Source: an uncultured Eubacteriales bacterium
Lineage (GTDB): Bacteria; Bacillota; Clostridia; Oscillospirales; Oscillospiraceae
Assembly (NCBI GenBank): GCA_905205195.1
Contig: CAJLCS010000088.1
Location: 1-7,236, forward strand
Length of the DNA: 7,236 nucleotides
Reading direction: 5' to 3'
The position numbers and the translations under genes were made by a program. Under the pieces are notes generated by a model. That model did not search any database, was not told the DNA's origin, and worked only from the letters and a program-made list of their open reading frames with translations. Within the stretch, counting starts at the first letter, position 1; every line of letters begins with the position of its first letter. Positions 5,489 through 7,236 of the stretch are shown one piece after another.

Positions 5489-6208
5489 ATGAAATCTGTA
5501 ATGAAATGGACCGGCGTCCTGCTGGCGCTGGTGCTGACCCTGTCCGCCTGCGGCGGCGCGGGGGAAAAGAAGCCGGAATCCACCACGGCGGCTCCGACGC
5601 AGACCGCGACGGCGGCCACCGCGGCTGATCCAACCGCAACCGAGCCTGCCGCAACGGCGGTGCAGCCGCCCCGGGGCGGCGAAACGGCCACGGACGGCTC
5701 TGCGACGGAGCCGGAGCTTCGGCCGGATCCGCCGTCTGCCGCGGCGGAGGAGGGCTACGACCGGTTGATTGCCCAATATGCGGACGTCCTGACCGACGGC
5801 ACCGGCGTGGAGGACCTGCTGGCCCAGGGCATGAGTGAGCTGATGGCGGACTGCTACGGCGATACGCCCAAGTCCAACATCGGCTATCTGGTGTCGGATC
5901 TGGACGGCGACGGGACGCCGGAGCTGGCGGTGGCGGCCACAGAGGAAATCACCGACGATTTTTACGGCTATCTGGTGTTTGACCTGTACACGCTGGACGG
6001 AAACGGTGCGCCGGTGCAGATTTTCAGCAGCCGGGCCAGAGAGCGGTACTATTATGTGGGTGGCGGTTGCTTTGCCCGGGTCGGCTCCGACAGCGCGTCG
6101 GCCACGGAGGCGGAAACGGTGAAGCTGTCCGGCATGGCGCTGGATCTGCGGCCCGAAGCGGCGACGCCGGAGCGGTATGTCCGGATGGAGCTGACTGCTT
6201 TCAAATAA
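5489..6208 (+). CDS. Small lipoprotein of unknown function with Thr/Ala linker and DxDxDG motif
   Basis: I do not recognise a named family. The 239-residue protein starts with a lipoprotein signal (MKSVMK, then a hydrophobic stretch and lipobox LSAC with Cys21). A low-complexity Thr/Ala/Pro/Glu linker (about 31-85) would hold the globular part away from the membrane. The folded part (about 86-239) contains DLDGDG at 137-142 within VSDLDGDGTPELAVAA, a DxDxDG loop that binds calcium in EF-hand, dockerin and FG-GAP-like proteins, followed by aromatic-rich strands (DDFYGYLVFDLYTLD, 156-170). It sits 13 nt after larC with AGAGGA (5475-5480) as ribosome binding site, and the operon terminator follows directly. 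It is probably co-transcribed with larEBC. Whether it shares their function or is a passenger is not visible; a surface metal- or ligand-binding role is a guess. Confidence 0.85.
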   Translation: MKSVMKWTGVLLALVLTLSACGGAGEKKPESTTAAPTQTATAATAADPTATEPAATAVQPPRGGETATDGSATEPELRPDPPSAAAEEGYDRLIAQYADVLTDGTGVEDLLAQGMSELMADCYGDTPKSNIGYLVSDLDGDGTPELAVAATEEITDDFYGYLVFDLYTLDGNGAPVQIFSSRARERYYYVGGGCFARVGSDSASATEAETVKLSGMALDLRPEAATPERYVRMELTAFK

Positions 6209-6213
6209 AGAAT

Positions 6214-6252
6214 GCCCGGGGACGGTTTTGTGAACCGCCCCCGGGCTTTTTT
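6214..6252 (+). terminator. Intrinsic terminator of the lar operon
   Basis: Arms GCCCGGGGACGGTT (6214-6227) and AACCGCCCCCGGGC (6233-6246) pair over 14 positions with one A/C mismatch around a 5-nt loop, followed by six T (6247-6252). It begins 5 nt after the lipoprotein stop codon, which supports a single larE-larB-larC-lipoprotein transcript ending here. Confidence 0.92.
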
Positions 6253-6255
6253 GTA

Positions 6256-6295
6256 GAAAGAAAACCGTCCCTGCACCGATGTGGCGCAGGGACGG
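6256..6295 (-). terminator. Intrinsic terminator of the phosphofructokinase gene
   Basis: The arms CCGTCCCTGC (6265-6274) and GCAGGGACGG (6286-6295) form a perfect 10-bp stem with an 11-nt loop. In the minus-strand transcript the stem is followed by TTTTCTTTC, a usable U-tract. It lies 18 nt past the pfp stop codon and 12 bp from the plus-strand terminator, so the two convergent transcripts each have their own terminator. Confidence 0.85.
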
Positions 6296-6313
6296 CTGCT
6301 TTTCCGAAAAATC

Positions 6314-7236
6314 TTACTTTGCAAACACGCGCTTCAGGTGGACGAACCGGGGCAGGCCGTCTTCCTTGACCATGCCGGTTTCGCCCTGAATCAGGGGCAG
6401 GCAGTAGTCGATGAAGCCCTGGTTGATGCCGTTGCCGGCCTCGTTGATCCACTCCCGGGGCAGCTTCTTCTCGGTGTTGGCCACCAGCGTCAGGTCGAAC
6501 AGCTCCGGCTCGCACTTGTAGCCGTCGGCACCGCGGGTGCACTTGAAGCCGACCATCTTGTCGGTGATGCCGGACACGGCGGACTCCACGGCCACCTTGC
6601 CGGACATGAAGGACTCAGCGATATCGGTGCCGGAGGCGCAGTGAGCGGCGCAGCGCTGCAGCAGGGACAGCTCAATGGGCCGGACCTTGGCGCCGGTGGC
6701 AGCCTTGACCACGTCGGCCAGACGGGCAGCCAGACCGCCCAGCTGGGCATGGCCGAAGCCGTCGGTGCCGGAGGTCTTGGCCTCGGACACGAAGGTGCCG
6801 TCGGCGTAGTGGATGCCCTCGGACACGGCGACGATGCAGTTCTTCTTCTCGCCGTAGATCCGCTTCACGTCGGCCACGAAGGCGTCCATGTCGAAGTCCA
6901 CCTCGGGAACGTAGATCAGATCGGGACCGTCGCCCTTCAGACCGGCCAGAGCGGCGGCGGCGGTCAGCCAGCCGGCGTGACGGCCCATGCACTCAATGAT
7001 GGTGACCATGCCGGTGTCGTAAACGTGGCTGTCCCGGGACACTTCCATCACGGAGGTGGCGATGTACTTGGCTGCGGAGGCGAAGCCGGGGCAGTGATCG
7101 GTGCCGGCCAGATCGTTGTCGATGGTCTTGGGCACGCCCATGACCCGGCACTCGTAGCCGACCTTGTTCATGTACTTGGAAATCTTGTTGCAGGTGTCCA
7201 TGGAGTCGTTGCCGCCGTTATAGAAGAAGTAACGGA
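6314..7236 (-). CDS. pfp: Diphosphate-dependent phosphofructokinase (PPi-PFK), 5' end outside window
   Basis: This cytoplasmic glycolytic enzyme reversibly phosphorylates fructose 6-phosphate to fructose 1,6-bisphosphate, with pyrophosphate as the likely phosphoryl donor. The C-terminal 306 residues are visible; the frame continues upstream past the edge, and the ATG at 7201 is internal because family residues precede it. Motifs are GGNDS (7202-7216), PKTIDND (7112-7132, with the catalytic TIDND Asp), then CPGFASAAKYIA, MGRHAGWLTAA (sugar-phosphate contact) and, further on, PIELSLLQRC. ATP-dependent enzymes have GGxGS and PGTIDND. The Asp in GGND and the Lys in PKTIDND are the residues that mark PPi-users and occlude ATP. 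It is transcribed convergently with the lar operon and has no obvious tie to nickel. PPi use is strongly suggested by motif but not proven. Confidence 0.95.
   Translation of the reverse strand, partial: RYFFYNGGNDSMDTCNKISKYMNKVGYECRVMGVPKTIDNDLAGTDHCPGFASAAKYIATSVMEVSRDSHVYDTGMVTIIECMGRHAGWLTAAAALAGLKGDGPDLIYVPEVDFDMDAFVADVKRIYGEKKNCIVAVSEGIHYADGTFVSEAKTSGTDGFGHAQLGGLAARLADVVKAATGAKVRPIELSLLQRCAAHCASGTDIAESFMSGKVAVESAVSGITDKMVGFKCTRGADGYKCEPELFDLTLVANTEKKLPREWINEAGNGINQGFIDYCLPLIQGETGMVKEDGLPRFVHLKRVFAK

Noticed and set aside
6209..6313. Two adjacent hairpins as a CRISPR remnant or small RNA gene
   Set aside because: Each stem has its own U-tract on the proper strand and lies just after a stop codon, which fully fits two convergent intrinsic terminators.

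Overview
The window is GC-rich, densely coded DNA. The single-ORF lar genes, Gram-positive-style lipoprotein signals, strong AGGAGG-like ribosome binding sites and a PPi-type phosphofructokinase suggest a Clostridia-class Firmicute, perhaps a gut Oscillospiraceae relative. That placement is inference from gene content; no marker gene is present.

Layout, left to right. On the minus strand lie a peptide/nickel-type ABC transporter ATPase, running off the left edge, and, upstream of it in the same transcript, a family 5 solute-binding lipoprotein. A 168-bp divergent intergenic region (2607-2774) follows, with a good sigma-70-type promoter in each direction and two short palindromes between the two -35 boxes. 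On the plus strand is a tight operon, larE-larB-larC, followed 13 nt later by a small lipoprotein of unknown function. Two back-to-back intrinsic terminators close the plus operon and, on the other strand, the 3' part of a diphosphate-dependent phosphofructokinase gene that runs off the right edge.

The central theme is the nickel-pincer nucleotide (NPN) cofactor, the organometallic cofactor of lactate racemase (LarA) and its homologues. LarB carboxylates and hydrolyses nicotinic acid adenine dinucleotide to pyridinium-3,5-biscarboxylic acid mononucleotide, LarE converts the carboxylates to thiocarboxylates, and LarC inserts nickel using CTP. All three synthesis enzymes are present and look intact. 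The divergently transcribed binding protein has a C-terminal His-His motif that may be a nickel ligand. The most economical reading is therefore a nickel import system placed back to back with a nickel cofactor pathway. The nickel specificity is inference. No LarA-type enzyme is encoded here, so the cofactor's user must lie elsewhere.

Points worth a second look are a LarE with the three-cysteine pattern of [4Fe-4S]-type sulfur insertases, a LarC encoded without a frameshift and carrying 12 His in 19 residues, the uncharacterised lipoprotein in the lar operon, the palindromic divergent promoter region, and a suspicious G/C-homopolymer stretch at the extreme left edge.
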